NCBI RefSeq assembly: GCF_902167145.1
Contig: NW_023366868.1
Coordinates: 1-64,000 of the forward strand
Direction: 5' to 3'
Length of the DNA: 64,000 bases
DNA from: Zea mays
Taxonomy: Eukaryota; Streptophyta; Magnoliopsida; Poales; Poaceae
Under the pieces are notes generated by a model, which was not told the origin of the DNA, made no database searches, and saw only the letters and a list, made by a program, of their open reading frames with translations. Positions 28,403 through 38,899 of the stretch are shown piece by piece; position 1 is the first letter of the stretch; each line of letters begins with the position of its first letter. A program made the translations under genes and the position numbers.

Positions 28403-28424
28403 GTTCATGGCTTGGTCGATGATC
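28403..28424. other. Satellite polarity switch J1 (reverse to forward)
   Basis: Reverse-oriented satellite reads up to GTTCATGGCT and then changes at once into forward satellite TGGTCGATGATC. The switch lies between 28412 and 28413, in the middle of a monomer on both sides. There is no clear microhomology. The same breakpoint is present in reverse complement at 52523/52524. Confidence 0.9.
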
Positions 28425-29346
28425 AACGGCCACACAACCCCCATTTTTGTCGAAAATAGCCATGAACGACCATTTTCAATAATACCGAAGGCTAACACCT
28501 ACGGATTTTTGACCAAGAAATGGTCTCCACCAGAAATCCAAGAATGTGATCTATGGCAAGGAAACATATGTGGGGTGAGGTGTATGAGCCTCTCGTTAAT
28601 GATCAATGGCCACACAACCCCCATTTTTGTCGAAAATAGCCATGAATGACCATTTACAATAATACCGAAGGCTAACACCTACGGATTTTTGACCAAGAAA
28701 TGGTCTCCACCAGAAATCCAAGAATGTGATCTATGGCAAGGAAACATATGTGGGGTGAGGTGTATGAGCCTATGGTCGATGATCAATGGCCACACAACCC
28801 CCATTTTTGTCGAAAATAGCCATGAACGACCATTTTCAATAACATGAAGGCTAACACCTACGGATTTTTGACCAAGAAATGGTCTCCACCAGAAATCCAA
28901 GAATGTGATCTACGACAAGGAAACATATGTGGGGTGAGGTGTATGAGCCTCTGGTCGACGATCAATGGCCACACAACCCCCATTTTGCCGAAAATAGCCA
29001 TGAATGACCATTTTCAATAATACCGAAGGCTAACACGTACGAGTTTTTAACCAAGAAATGGTTTCCACCAGAATTCCAAGAATGTAATCTATGGCAAGGA
29101 AACATATGTGGGGTGAGGTTTATGAGCCTCTAGTCGATGATAAATGGCCACACAACCCCCATTTTTATGAAAATAGCCATGAGCGACCTTGAAAATAGCC
29201 ATGAGCGACCATTTTCAATAATACTAGATGCTAACACCTACGGATTTTAGACCAAGAAATGGTCTCCACCAGAAATCCAAGAATGTGATCTATGGCAAGG
29301 AAACATATGTGGGGTGAGGTGTATGAGCGTCTGGTCGATGATCAAT

Positions 29347-29526
29347 GGCCACACAACCCCCATTTTTGTCGAAAATAGCCATGAACGACCATTTTCAATA
29401 ATACCGAAGGCTAACACCTACGGATTTTTGACCAAGAAATGGTCTCCACCAGAAATCCAAGAATGTGATCTATGGCAAGGAAACATATGTGGGGTGAGAT
29501 TTATGAGCCTCTAGTCGATGATAAAT
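29347..29526 (+). repeat. Representative 180-bp knob monomer
   Basis: This unit runs from one GGCCACACAACCCCC to the next and is exactly 180 bp, so the period is a multiple of three. It contains the 15-bp dyad GACCAAGAAATGGTC, a NdeI-type CATATG and a TGATCA palindrome. It serves as a reference for comparing variants. Confidence 0.9.
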
Positions 29527-30421
29527 GGCCACACAACCCCCATTTTTTTATGAAAATAGCCATGAGCGACCATTTTCAATAATATTAGAGGCTAAGACCT
29601 ACGGATTTTTGACCAAGAAATGGTCTCCACCAGAAATCCAAGAATGTGATCTATGGCAAGGAAACATATGTGGGGTGAGGTGTATGAGCCTCTAGTCGAT
29701 GATCAATGGCCACACAACCCCCATTTTTGTCGAAAATAGCCATGAACGACCATTTTCAATAATATCGAAGGCTAACACCTACGGATTTTTGACCAAGAAA
29801 TGGTCTCCACCAGAAATCCAAGAATGTGATCTATGGCAAGGAAACATATGTGGGGTGAGGTGTACGAGCCTCTGGTCGATGATCAATGGCCACACAACCC
29901 CCAATTTTTATGAAAATAGCCATGAGAGACCATTTTCAATAATACTAGAGGCTAAGACCTACGGATTTTTGACCAAGAAATGGTCTCCACCAGAAATCCA
30001 AGAATGTGATATATGGCAAGGAAACATATGTGGGGTGAGGTGTATGAGCCTCGGGTCGATGATCAATGGCCACACAACCCTCATTTTTGTCGAAAATAGC
30101 CATGAATGACCATTTACAATAATACCGAAGGCTAACACCTACGGATTTTTGACCAAGAAATGGTCTCCACCAGAAATCCAAGAATGTGATCTATGGCAAG
30201 GAAACATATGTGGGGTGAGGTGTATGAGCCTCTAGTCGATGATCAATGGCCACACAACCCCCATTTTTGTCGAAAATAGCCATGAATGACCATTTTCAAA
30301 AATACCAAAGGCTAACACATACGGATTTTTGACCAAGAAATGGTCTCCACCAGAAATCCAAGAATGTGATCTATGGCAAGGAAACATATGTGGGGTGAGG
30401 TGTATGAGCCTTTGGTCGATG

Positions 30422-30426
30422 ATCAA
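30422..30426 (+). other. Empty target site matching the retrotransposon insertion
   Basis: The left arm reads GATCAATTGCC here. The right arm, in reverse complement, reads ATCAATTGCC next to the element. AATTGCC in place of the usual AATGGCC is a rare variant, so the two sites are paralogues from the palindrome arms, one empty and one filled. Confidence 0.85.
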
Positions 30427-30839
30427 TTGCCACACAACCCCCATTTTGTCGAAAATAGCCATGAACGACCATTTTCAATAATACCGAAGGCTAACACCTA
30501 CAGATTTTTGACCAAGAAATGGTCTCCACCAGAAATCCAAGAATGTGATCTACGATAAGGAAACATATGTGGGGTGAGGTGTATGAGCCTCTGGTCGACG
30601 ATCAATGGCCACACAACCCCCATTTTACCGAAAATAGCCATGATTGACCATTTTCAATAATACCGAAGGCTAACACGTACGAGTTTTTAACCAAGAAATG
30701 GCCACACAACCCCCATTTTTTATGAAAATAGCCATGAGGGACCTTGAAAATAGCCATGAGCGACCATTTTCAATAATACTAGAGGCTAACACCTACGGAT
30801 TTTAGACCAAGAAATGGTCTCCACCAGAAATCCTAGAAT

Positions 30840-32830
30840 GTGATCTATTGCAAGGAAACATATGGGGGGTGAGGTGGACGAGCCTCTGGTCGATGATCCA
30901 TGGCCACACAACCCCCATTTTTGTCGAAAATAGCCATGAACGATCATTTACAATAATACCGAAGGCTAACACCTACGGATTTTTGACCAAGAAATGGTCT
31001 CCACCAGAAATCCAAGAATGTGATCTATGGCAAGGAAACATATGTGGGGTGAGGTTTATGAGCCTCTAGTCGATGATAAATGGCCACACAACCCCCATTT
31101 TTTATGAAAATAGCCATGAGCGACCTTGAAAATAGCCATGAGCGACCATTTTCAATAATACTAGAGGCTAACACCTACGGATTTTAGACCAAGAAATGGT
31201 CTCCACCAGAAATCCAAGAATGTGATCTATGGCAAGGAAACATATGTGGGGTGAGGTGTATGAGCGTCTGGTCGATGATCAATGGCCACACAACCCCCAT
31301 TTTTGTCGAAAATAGCCATGAACGACCATTTTCAATAATACCGAAGGCTAACACCTACGGATTTTTGACCAAGAAATGGTCTCCACCAGAAATCCAAGAA
31401 TGTGATCTATGGCAAGGAAACATATGTGGGGTGAGGTGTATGAGCCTCTGGTCGATGATCATTGGCCACACAACCCCCATTTTTGTCGAAAATAGCCATG
31501 AACGACCATTTTCAATAATATCGAAGGCTAACACCTACGGATTTTTGACCAAGAAATGGTCTCCACCAGAAATCCAAGAATGTGATCTACGACAAGGAAA
31601 CATATGTGGGGTGAGGTGTATGATCCTCTTGTCGACGATCAATGGCCACACAACCCCCATTTTGCCGAAAATAGCCATGAATGACCATTTTCAATAATAC
31701 CGAAGGCTAACACGTACGAGTTTTTAACCAAGAAATGGTTTCCACCAGAAATCCAAGAATGTAATCTATGGCAAGGAAACATATGTGGGGTGAGGTCTAT
31801 GAGCCTCTAGTCGATGATAAATGGCCACACAACCCCCATTTTTTATGAAAATAGCCATGAGCGACCTTGAAAATAGCCATGAGCGACCATTTTCAATAAT
31901 ACTAGAGGCTAACACCTACGGATTTTAGACCAAGAAATGGTCTCCACCAGAAATCCTAGAATGTGATCTATTGCAAGGAAACATATGGGGGGTGAGGTGG
32001 ACGAGCCTCTGGTCGATGATCAATGGCCACACAACCCCCATTTTTGTCGAAAATAGCCATGAACGATCATTTACAATAATACCGAAGGCTAACACCTACG
32101 GATTTTTGACCAAGAAATGGTCTCCACCAGAAATCAAAGAATGTGATCTATGGCAAGGAAACATATGTGGGGTGAGGTTTATGAGCCTCTAGTCGATGAT
32201 AAATGGCCACACAACCCCCATTTTTTATGAAAATAGCCATGAGCGACCTTGAAAATAGCCATGAGCGACCATTTTCAATAATACTAGAGGCTAACACCTA
32301 CGGATTTTAGACCAAGAAATGGTCTCCACCAGAAATCCAAGAATGTGATCTATGGCAAGGAAACATATGTGGGGTGAGGTGTATGAGCGTCTGGTCGATG
32401 ATCAATGGCCACACAACCCCCATTTTTGTCGAAAATAGCCATGAACGACCATTTTCAATAATACCGAAGGCTAACACCTACGGATTTTTGACCAAGAAAT
32501 GGTCTCCACCAGAAATCCAAGAATGTGATCTATGGCAAGGAAACATATGTGGGGTGAGGTGTATGAGCCTCTGGTCGATGATCATTGGCCACACAACCCC
32601 CATTTTTGTCGAAAATAGCCATGAACGACCATTTTCAATAATATCGAAGGCTAACACCTACGGATTTTTGACCAAGAAATGGTCTCCACCAGAAATCCAA
32701 GAATGTGATCTACGACAAGGAAACATATGTGGGGTGAGGTGTATGAGCCTCTTGTCGACGATCAATGGCCACACAACCCCCATTTTGCCGAAAATAGCCA
32801 TGAATGACCATTTTCAATAATATCGAAGGC
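30840..32830 (+). repeat. Two-copy 1123-bp higher-order repeat (left arm)
   Basis: The stretches 30848-31697 and 31971-32820 are near-identical, offset by 1123 bp, with two 202-bp-type monomers per block. Shared rare marks are ATATGGGGGGTGAGG and GATCATTGGCC. The right arm has one counterpart, at 36332-37181. Confidence 0.8.
31082..31283 (+). repeat. Representative 202-bp knob monomer variant
   Basis: This unit is 202 bp long. The extra 22 bp come from a tandem duplication of a segment containing AAAATAGCCATGAGCGACC. The same variant has TTTTTTATGAAAA where normal monomers have TTTTTGTCGAAAA, and ACTAGAGGC instead of ACCGAAGGC, so it forms a linked haplotype. I recall a 202-bp size variant from the maize knob literature. 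As 202 is not a multiple of three, it ends the reading frames that run through 180-bp units. Confidence 0.85.
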
Positions 32831-33228
32831 TAACACCTACGGATTTTTTACCAAGAAATGGTCTCCACCAGAAATCCAAGAATGTGATCTACGACAAGGA
32901 AACATATGTGGGGTGAGGTGTATGAGCCTCTGGTCGACGATCAATGGCCACACAACCCCCATTTTGCCGAAAATAGCCATGAATGACCATTTTCAATAAT
33001 ACGGAAGGCTAACAGGTACGAGTTTTTAACCAAGAAATGGTTTCCACCAGAAATCCAAGAATGTAATCTATGGCAAGGAAACATATGTGGGGTGAGGTGT
33101 ATGAGCCTCTAGTCGATGATAAATGGCCACACAACCACCATTTTTTATGAAAATAGCCATGAGCGACCTTGAAAATAGCCATGAGCGACCATTTTCAATA
33201 ATACTAGAGGCTAACACCTACGGATTTT

Positions 33229-35901
33229 GGACCAAGAAAAGGTCTCCACCAGAAATCCAAGAATGTGATCTATAGCAAGGAAACATATGTGGGGTGAGGT
33301 GTATAAGCGTCTGGTCGATGATCAATGGCCACACAACCCCCATTTTTGTCGAAAATAGCCATGAACGACCATTTTCAATAATACCGAAGGCTAACACCTA
33401 CGGATTTTTGACCAAGAAATGGTCTCCACCAGAAATCCAAGAATGTGATCTATGGCAAGGAAACATATGTGGGGTGAGGTGTATGAGCCTCTAGTCGATG
33501 ATCAATGGCCACACAACCCCCATTTTTGTCGAAAATAGCCATGAATGACCATTTTCAAAAATACCAAAGGCTAACACGTACGGATTTTTGACCAAGAAAT
33601 GGTCTCCACCAGAAATCCAAGAATGTGATCTATGGCAAGGAAACATATGTGGGGTGAGGTGTACGAGCCTCTGGTCGATGATCAATGGCCACACAACCCC
33701 CATTTTTGTCGAAAATAGCCATGAATGACCATTTTCAATAATACCGAAGGCTAACACGTACGAGTTTTTAACCAAGAAATGGTTTCCACCAGAAATCCAA
33801 GAATGTAATCTATGGCAAGGAAACATATGTGGGGTGAGGTGTATGAGCCTCTGGTCGATGATCAATGGCCACACAGCCCCCATTTTTTATGAAAATAGCC
33901 ATGAGCGACCATTTTCAATAATACTAGAGGCTAAGACCTACGGATTTTTAACCAAGAAATGGTCTCCACCAGAAATCCAAGAATGTGATCTACGACAAGG
34001 AAACATATGTGGGGTGAGGTGTATGAGCGTCTGGTCGACGATCAATGGCCACACAACCCCCATTTTTGTCGAAAATAGCCATGAACGACCATTTTCAATA
34101 ACACCAAAGGCTAACACCTACGGATTTTTGACCAAGAAATGGTCGGGGTGAGGTTTACGAGCCTCTGGTCGATGATCAATGGCCACACAACCCCCATTTT
34201 TTATGAAAATAGCCATGAGCGACCTTGAAAATAGCCATGAGCGACCATTTTCAATAATACTAGAGGCTAACACCTACGGATTTTAGACCAAGAAATGGTT
34301 TTCACCAGAAATCCAAGAATGTGATCTATGGCAAGGAAACATATGTGGGGTGAGGTGTATGAGCCTCTAGTCGACGATCAATGGCCACACAACCCCCATT
34401 TTGCCGAAAATAGCCATGAATGACCATTTTCAATAATACCGAAGGCTAACACCTACGGATTTTTGACCAAGAAATGGTCTCCACCAGAAATCCAAGAATG
34501 TGATCTATGGCAAGGAAACATATGTGTGGTGAGGTGTATGAGCCTCTGGTCGACGATCAATGGCCACACAACCCTAATTTTTGTCGAAAATAGCCATGAA
34601 CGACCATTTTCAATGACACTGAAGGCTAACACCTACGGATTTTTGACCAAGAAATGGTCTCCACCATAAATCCAAGAATGTGATCTATGGCAAGGAAACA
34701 TATGTGTAGCGAGGTGTATGAGCCTCTGGTCGAAGATCAATGGCCACACAACCCCCATTTTTGTCGAAAATAGCCAGGAATGACCATTTTCAAAAATACC
34801 AAAGGCTAACACATTCGGATTTTTGCCCAAGAAATGGTCTCCACCAGAAATCCAAGAATGTGATCTATGGCAAGGAAACATATGTGGGGTGAGGTGTACG
34901 AGCCTCTGGTCGATGATCAATTGCCACAAAACCCCCATTTTGCCGAAAATAGCCATGAACGACCATTTTCAATAATACCGAAGGCTAACACCTACGGATT
35001 TTTGACCAAGAAATGGTCTCCACCATAAATCCAAGAATGTAATCTATGGCAAGGAAACATATGTGGGGTGAGGTGTATGAGCGTCTGGTCGACGATCAAT
35101 GGCCACACAACCCCCATTTTTGTCGAAAATAGCCATGAACGACCATTTTCAATAATACCGAAGGCTAACACCTACGGATTTTTGACCAAGAAATGGTCTC
35201 CACCATAAATCCAAGAATGTGATCTATGGCAAGGAAACATATGTGGGGTGAGGTGTATGAGCGTCTGGTCGATGATCAATGGCCACACAACCCCCATTTT
35301 TGTCGAAAATAGCCATGAACGACTATTTTCAATAATATCGAAGGCTAACACGTACGAGTTTTTAACCAAGAAATGGTTTCCACCAGAAATCCATGAATGT
35401 AATCTATGGCTAGGAAACATATGTGGGGTGAGGTTTATGAGCCTCTGGTCGATGATAAATGGCCACACAAGCCCAATTTTTTATGAAAATATCCATGAGC
35501 GACCATGAAAATAGCCATGAGCGACCATTTTCAATAATACTAGAGGCTAACACCTACGGATTTTAGACCAAGAAATGGTCTCCACCAGAAATCCAAGAAT
35601 GTGATCTATGGCAAGGAAACATATGTGGGGTGAGGTGTATGAGCGTCTGGTCGATGATCAATGGCCACAGAACCCCCATTTTGCCGAAAATAGCCATGAA
35701 CGACCATTTTCAATAATACCGAAGGCTAACACGTACGGATTTTTGACCAAGAAATGGTCTCCACCAGAAATCCAAGAATGTGATCTATGGCAAGGAAACA
35801 AATGTGGGGTGAGGTGTATGAGCCTCTGGTCGATGATCAATGGCCACACAACCCCCATTTTTGTCGAAAATAGCCATGAACGACCATTTTCAATAATATC
35901 G
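33229..35901 (+). repeat. Unduplicated spacer at the centre of the palindrome
   Basis: About 2.67 kb of forward-orientation satellite separates the two arms. It continues the left arm without a break in polarity and ends at the inversion junction at 35901-35903. No inverted partner was found. It contains a shortened monomer near 34144, where about 46 bp between GGTC and GGGGTGAGG are missing. It could form the loop of a fold-back structure. Confidence 0.75.
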
Positions 35902-35910
35902 AAAATCCGT
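35895..35910. other. Satellite polarity switch J2 (forward to reverse), palindrome centre
   Basis: Forward satellite ending AATAATATCGAA joins reverse satellite beginning AAAATCCGTAGG, with a 2-bp AA overlap at 35902-35903. The sequence right of the junction is homologous in inverted order to the left arm, starting at about 33228 (ACGGATTTT). This marks where copying appears to have turned back. Confidence 0.88.
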
Positions 35911-35939
35911 AGGTGTTAGCCTCTAGTATTATTGAAAAT

Positions 35940-36010
35940 GGTCGCTCATGGCTATTTTCAAGGTCGCTCATGGCTATTTTCAAGGTCGCTCATGGCTATT
36001 TTCATAAAAA
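35940..36010 (-). repeat. Monomer with the 22-bp unit present three times (right arm)
   Basis: Two extra 22-bp units lie at 35960-35981 and 35982-36003. The left-arm counterpart near 33170 has only one extra unit. This accounts for the 22-bp difference between the arms closest to the palindrome centre. Confidence 0.8.
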
Positions 36011-37687
36011 ATGGGGGTTGTGTGGCCATTTATCATCGACTAGAGGCTCATACACCTCACCCCACATATGTTTCCTTGCCATAGATTACATTCTTGGATT
36101 TCTGGTGGAAACCATTTCTTGGTTTAAAACTCGTACGTGTTAGCCTTCGGTATTATTGAAAATGGTCATTCATGGCTATTTTCAGCAAAATGGGGGTTGT
36201 GTGGCCATTGATCGTCGGCCAGAGGCTCATACACCTCACCCCACATATGTTTCCTTGTCGTAGATCACATTCTTGGATTTCTGGTGGAGACCATTTCTTG
36301 GTCAAAAATCCGTAGGTGTTAGCCTTCGATATTATTGAAAATGGTCATTCATGGCTATTTTCGGCAAAATGGGGGTTGTGTGGCCATTGATCGTCGACCA
36401 GAGGCTCATACACCTCACCCCACATATGTTTCCTTGTCGTAGATCACATTCTTGGATTTCTGGTGGAGACCATTTCTTGGTCAAAAATCCGTAGGTGTTA
36501 GCCTTCGATATTATTGAAAATGGTCGTTCATGGCTATTTTCGACAAAAATGGGGGTTGTGTGGCCAATGATCATCGACCAGAGGCTCATACACCTCACCC
36601 CACATATGTTTCCTTGCCATAGATCACATTCTTGGATTTCTGGTGGAGACCATTTCTTGGTCAAAAATTCGTAGGTGTTAGCCTTCGGTATTATTGAAAA
36701 TGGTCGTTCATGGCTATTTTCGACAAAAATGGGGGTTGTGTGGCCATTGATCATCGACCAGACGCTCATACACCTCACCCCACATATGTTTCCTTGCCAT
36801 AGATCACATTCTTGGATTTCTGGTGGAGACCATTTCTTGGTCTAAAATCCGTAGGTGTTAGCCTCTAGTATTATTGAAAATGGTCGCTCATGGCTATTTT
36901 CAAGGTCGCTCATGGCTATTTTCATAAAAAATGGGGGTTGTGTGGCCATTTATCATCGACTAGAGGCTCATAAACCTCACCCCACATATGTTTCCTTGCC
37001 ATAGATCACATTCTTGGATTTCTGGTGGAGACCATTTCTTGGTCAAAAATCCGTAGGTGTTAGCCTTCGGTATTATTGTAAATGATCGTTCATGGCTATT
37101 TTCGACAAAAATGGGGGTTGTGTGGCCATTGATCATCGACCAGAGGCTCGTCCACCTCACCCCCCATATGTTTCCTTGCAATAGATCACATTCTAGGATT
37201 TCTGGTGGAGACCATTTCTTGGTCTAATATCCGTAGGTGTTAGCCTCTAGTATTATTGAAAATGGTCGCTCATGGCTATTTTCAAGGTCGCTCATGGCTA
37301 TTTTCATAAAAATGGGGGTTGTGTGGCCATTTATCATCGACTACAGGCTCATAGACCTCACCCCACATATGTTTCCTTGCCATAGATTACATTCTTAGAT
37401 TTCTGGTGGAAACCATTTCTTGGTTAAAAACTCGTACGTGTTAGCCTTCGGTATTATTGAAAATGGTCATTCATGGCTATTTTCGGCAAAATGGGGGTTG
37501 TGTGGCCATTGATCGTCGACCAGAGGCTCATACACCTCACCCCACATATGTTTCCTTGTCGTAGATCACATTCTTGGATTTCTGGTGGAGACCATTTCTT
37601 GGTCAAAAATCCGTAGGTGTTAGCCTTCGGTATTATTGAAAATGGTCGTTCATGGCTATTTTCGACAAAATGGGGGTTGTGTGGCAA

Positions 37688-37692
37688 TTGAT
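37688..37692. repeat. Target-site duplication, left copy (TTGAT)
   Basis: These five bases directly precede the TGTAAC start of the 5' LTR and are repeated directly after the 3' LTR. Five base pairs is the usual size for Ty3/gypsy integrases. Confidence 0.93.
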
Positions 37693-37829
37693 TGTAACGC
37701 CCTGAATTTGGGGGTAGAATTTTTTCTTCTTTTCTCTCACCAAATTCGGGCGTTACTCTCTTTTCTCTTTCCTCTTTTGCTCCTTCCTCCCAATTTCAAA
37801 CCAGTATAGCGGCAGGTGTCCGTGTCATG

Positions 37830-37835
37830 TATAAA
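37830..37835 (+). promoter_or_regulatory. Candidate TATA box in 5' LTR
   Basis: TATAAA occurs 137 bp into the LTR and is conserved at the same place in the 3' LTR. It is the only good TATA-like site upstream of the GC-rich block. No transcript start can be seen from sequence alone, so the call is tentative. Confidence 0.3.
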
Positions 37836-37974
37836 CCAAAACCTAAGTGTCATGGGTGTTGCATCATGCCGAAGCACATTTCTTTGTCTGATGTTGAATG
37901 TTCGTCTCGTTCCGTTCCGGATTTCGGTTCGCGATTTAATTCCGTTTAGTGGTCGCGCTCGTCGTGGGTTCTCG

Positions 37975-38880
37975 ATCCGCGAAGTGGCCCGGCCCAACCT
38001 AGCCCAGCCCAGCCGGCCCGGCCCGCCCCGGCCTGCGCGCCCCTGGCGCCCAAAACCCCCCATGCGCCCCCCTTCTCTCTCTCTCTCTCTCATTTGGATC
38101 TCCCGCGCAACAACCTCTCCTCTCCCTCTTCCACCTCTCTCTCCCCGTGGTGCCCTAGGATTTGGAGACGGCGATCACCGGATTTTGGACCCCGAGGTGA
38201 GCTCCCCTCCCCTCCCCCTTCTCCTCTCTCTCCCTCTCCCTCCTCTTCTTCCCCACGCGCGCCCTCCCTCTCCCCCTGCCCGCGCGCGACCCCGACCCCG
38301 ACCCCGACCCCGGCGGCGCGGCGCCCGCTCGGCCCCTCCCCGCGCGCTCCCCAGCCCGCGGCGGCGCGGCTCCCGCTCGGCCCTCGGCGCGGCGGCGCGG
38401 CCCCCGCCCGGCCCCTCGGCGCGGCGGCGCGGCTCCCCCGCCCGGTCTCCCTCCCCCCCGCGGCGGCCCCGCCCGCTCGGCCTCCCCGGCGCGGCGGCTC
38501 CCGCCCGCTCGGCCTCCCCACGGCGGCCCCGCCCGCTCGGCCCCTCCCCTGCCCGGCGCGGCGATCCCGCCCCCGCCTCTCCCCGCGGCGGCCCCGCCCG
38601 TCCCCGCTCCTGCCCGGCGCGGCGACCCCGTTCCCGCCCCTGCCCGCTCGCCCGCGGTGGCGCTCGGCCCCCTGCCCGCTCGCCCGCGGTGGCGCTCGGC
38701 CCCCGCTCGGCCCCTCCCCGCGGCGGCGCTCGGCGCCCGCCCTCGGCCTGCCCGCTCGGCCCCGGCCGGTTCAACCGCCCCCCTGGCCGGTTCAACCGCC
38801 CCGGCCCCAGCTCGCCCGCCCGTTCCCCCGTCCCGGCCTCGCCCGACCGTATCTTCGCTCGCCCGCGCTCGCGGTGATTA
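37975..38880 (+). other. GC-rich, C-biased LTR core
   Basis: About 0.9 kb of extreme GC content has far more C than G on this strand. It includes a CT microsatellite and many short repeats of CGGCGGCGCGGC, GCTCGGCCC and CCGCCCG. Long reading frames here on both strands (Pro/Ala/Arg-rich) are expected from the composition and are not called genes. A strong splice-donor-like GAG|GTGAGC lies at 38196/38197. Confidence 0.8.
38290..38311 (-). other. G-quadruplex motif in 5' LTR
   Basis: Four CCCC runs separated by GA lie at 38290-38293, 38296-38299, 38302-38305 and 38308-38311. On the minus strand these form four G4 tracts with 2-nt loops, a canonical G-quadruplex pattern. The motif is repeated unchanged at 47757-47778 in the 3' LTR. 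Confidence 0.75.
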
Positions 38881-38899
38881 TTCGTTAATTAGCGTGTTG

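Larger units (their letters stand above)
1..28412 (-). repeat. Knob 180-bp satellite array, block 1 (reverse orientation)
   Basis: This is uninterrupted head-to-tail satellite of roughly 155 monomers. Each unit is 179-180 bp, with regular 202-bp variants. Every monomer contains recognisable blocks such as GGTTGTGTGGCCATTGATC, CACCTCACCCCACATATG and TGGTGGAGACCATTTCTTGG. I recognise the sequence from memory as the maize knob 180-bp repeat. Monomers differ by linked single-base variants that recur in local higher-order blocks, commonly 5 monomers totalling about 921 bp. The many short reading frames here are a by-product of a 180-bp (60-codon) period and are not genes. No other element interrupts the block. 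Its polarity is opposite to the next block. Confidence 0.95.
16395..33228 (+). repeat. Left arm of giant inverted repeat (fold-back palindrome)
   Basis: Read from 33228 back to 16395, this segment corresponds in reverse complement to 35902-64000. Matched landmarks are 33228/35902, 32820/36332, 31971/37181, 30109/50646, 28412/52524, 27217/54997, 26455/55759, 25197/58118, 20435/59039, 19760/59714, 18212/62183, 17604/62791 and 17198/63197. Many pairs share variants found nowhere else in the window. The arm includes an internal polarity switch at 28412/28413 that the other arm reproduces. The left boundary is set only by where the partner leaves the window. Confidence 0.85.
28413..35901 (+). repeat. 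Knob 180-bp satellite array, block 2 (forward orientation)
   Basis: This is the same satellite as the preceding block but with reversed polarity, about 41 monomers. It includes 180-bp units (for example 29347-29526) and 202-bp units (for example 31082-31283). The stretch 28413-33228 is repeated in inverted order at 35902-52523, not counting the retrotransposon there. The stretch 33229-35901 is the unduplicated centre of the large palindrome. Two internal deletions break the period, near 30700 and near 34144. Confidence 0.95.
35902..37692 (-). repeat. Knob 180-bp satellite array, block 3a (reverse orientation)
   Basis: About ten monomers in reverse orientation lie between the central inversion junction and the 5' end of the retrotransposon. 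The stretch 36332-37181 is an inverted copy of 31971-32820 and 30848-31697. It shares rare variants, such as a forward-orientation GATCATTGGCC in place of GATCAATGGCC. The array resumes at 50329, after the inserted element and in the same polarity. Confidence 0.95.

Noticed and set aside
1..28412. Dozens of 60-226-codon reading frames on both strands in the satellite
   Set aside because: They are all frames of the same 180-bp monomer, share one repeating peptide, end at 202-bp units or at a CTCTAG variant, and have no independent start or regulatory context. They are treated as satellite.
28000..33000. A second, older palindrome centred on J1
   Set aside because: Positions of 202-bp units and private variants on the two sides of 28412 did not mirror each other at matching distances. 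A weaker, more decayed symmetry cannot be excluded by eye.
37816..38877. 353-codon frame (and overlapping 264- and 206-codon frames on both strands) in the LTR GC-rich core
   Set aside because: Composition is almost only Pro, Arg, Ala, Ser and Gly, frames are open on both strands as expected at such GC content, and there are length changes between the two LTRs.
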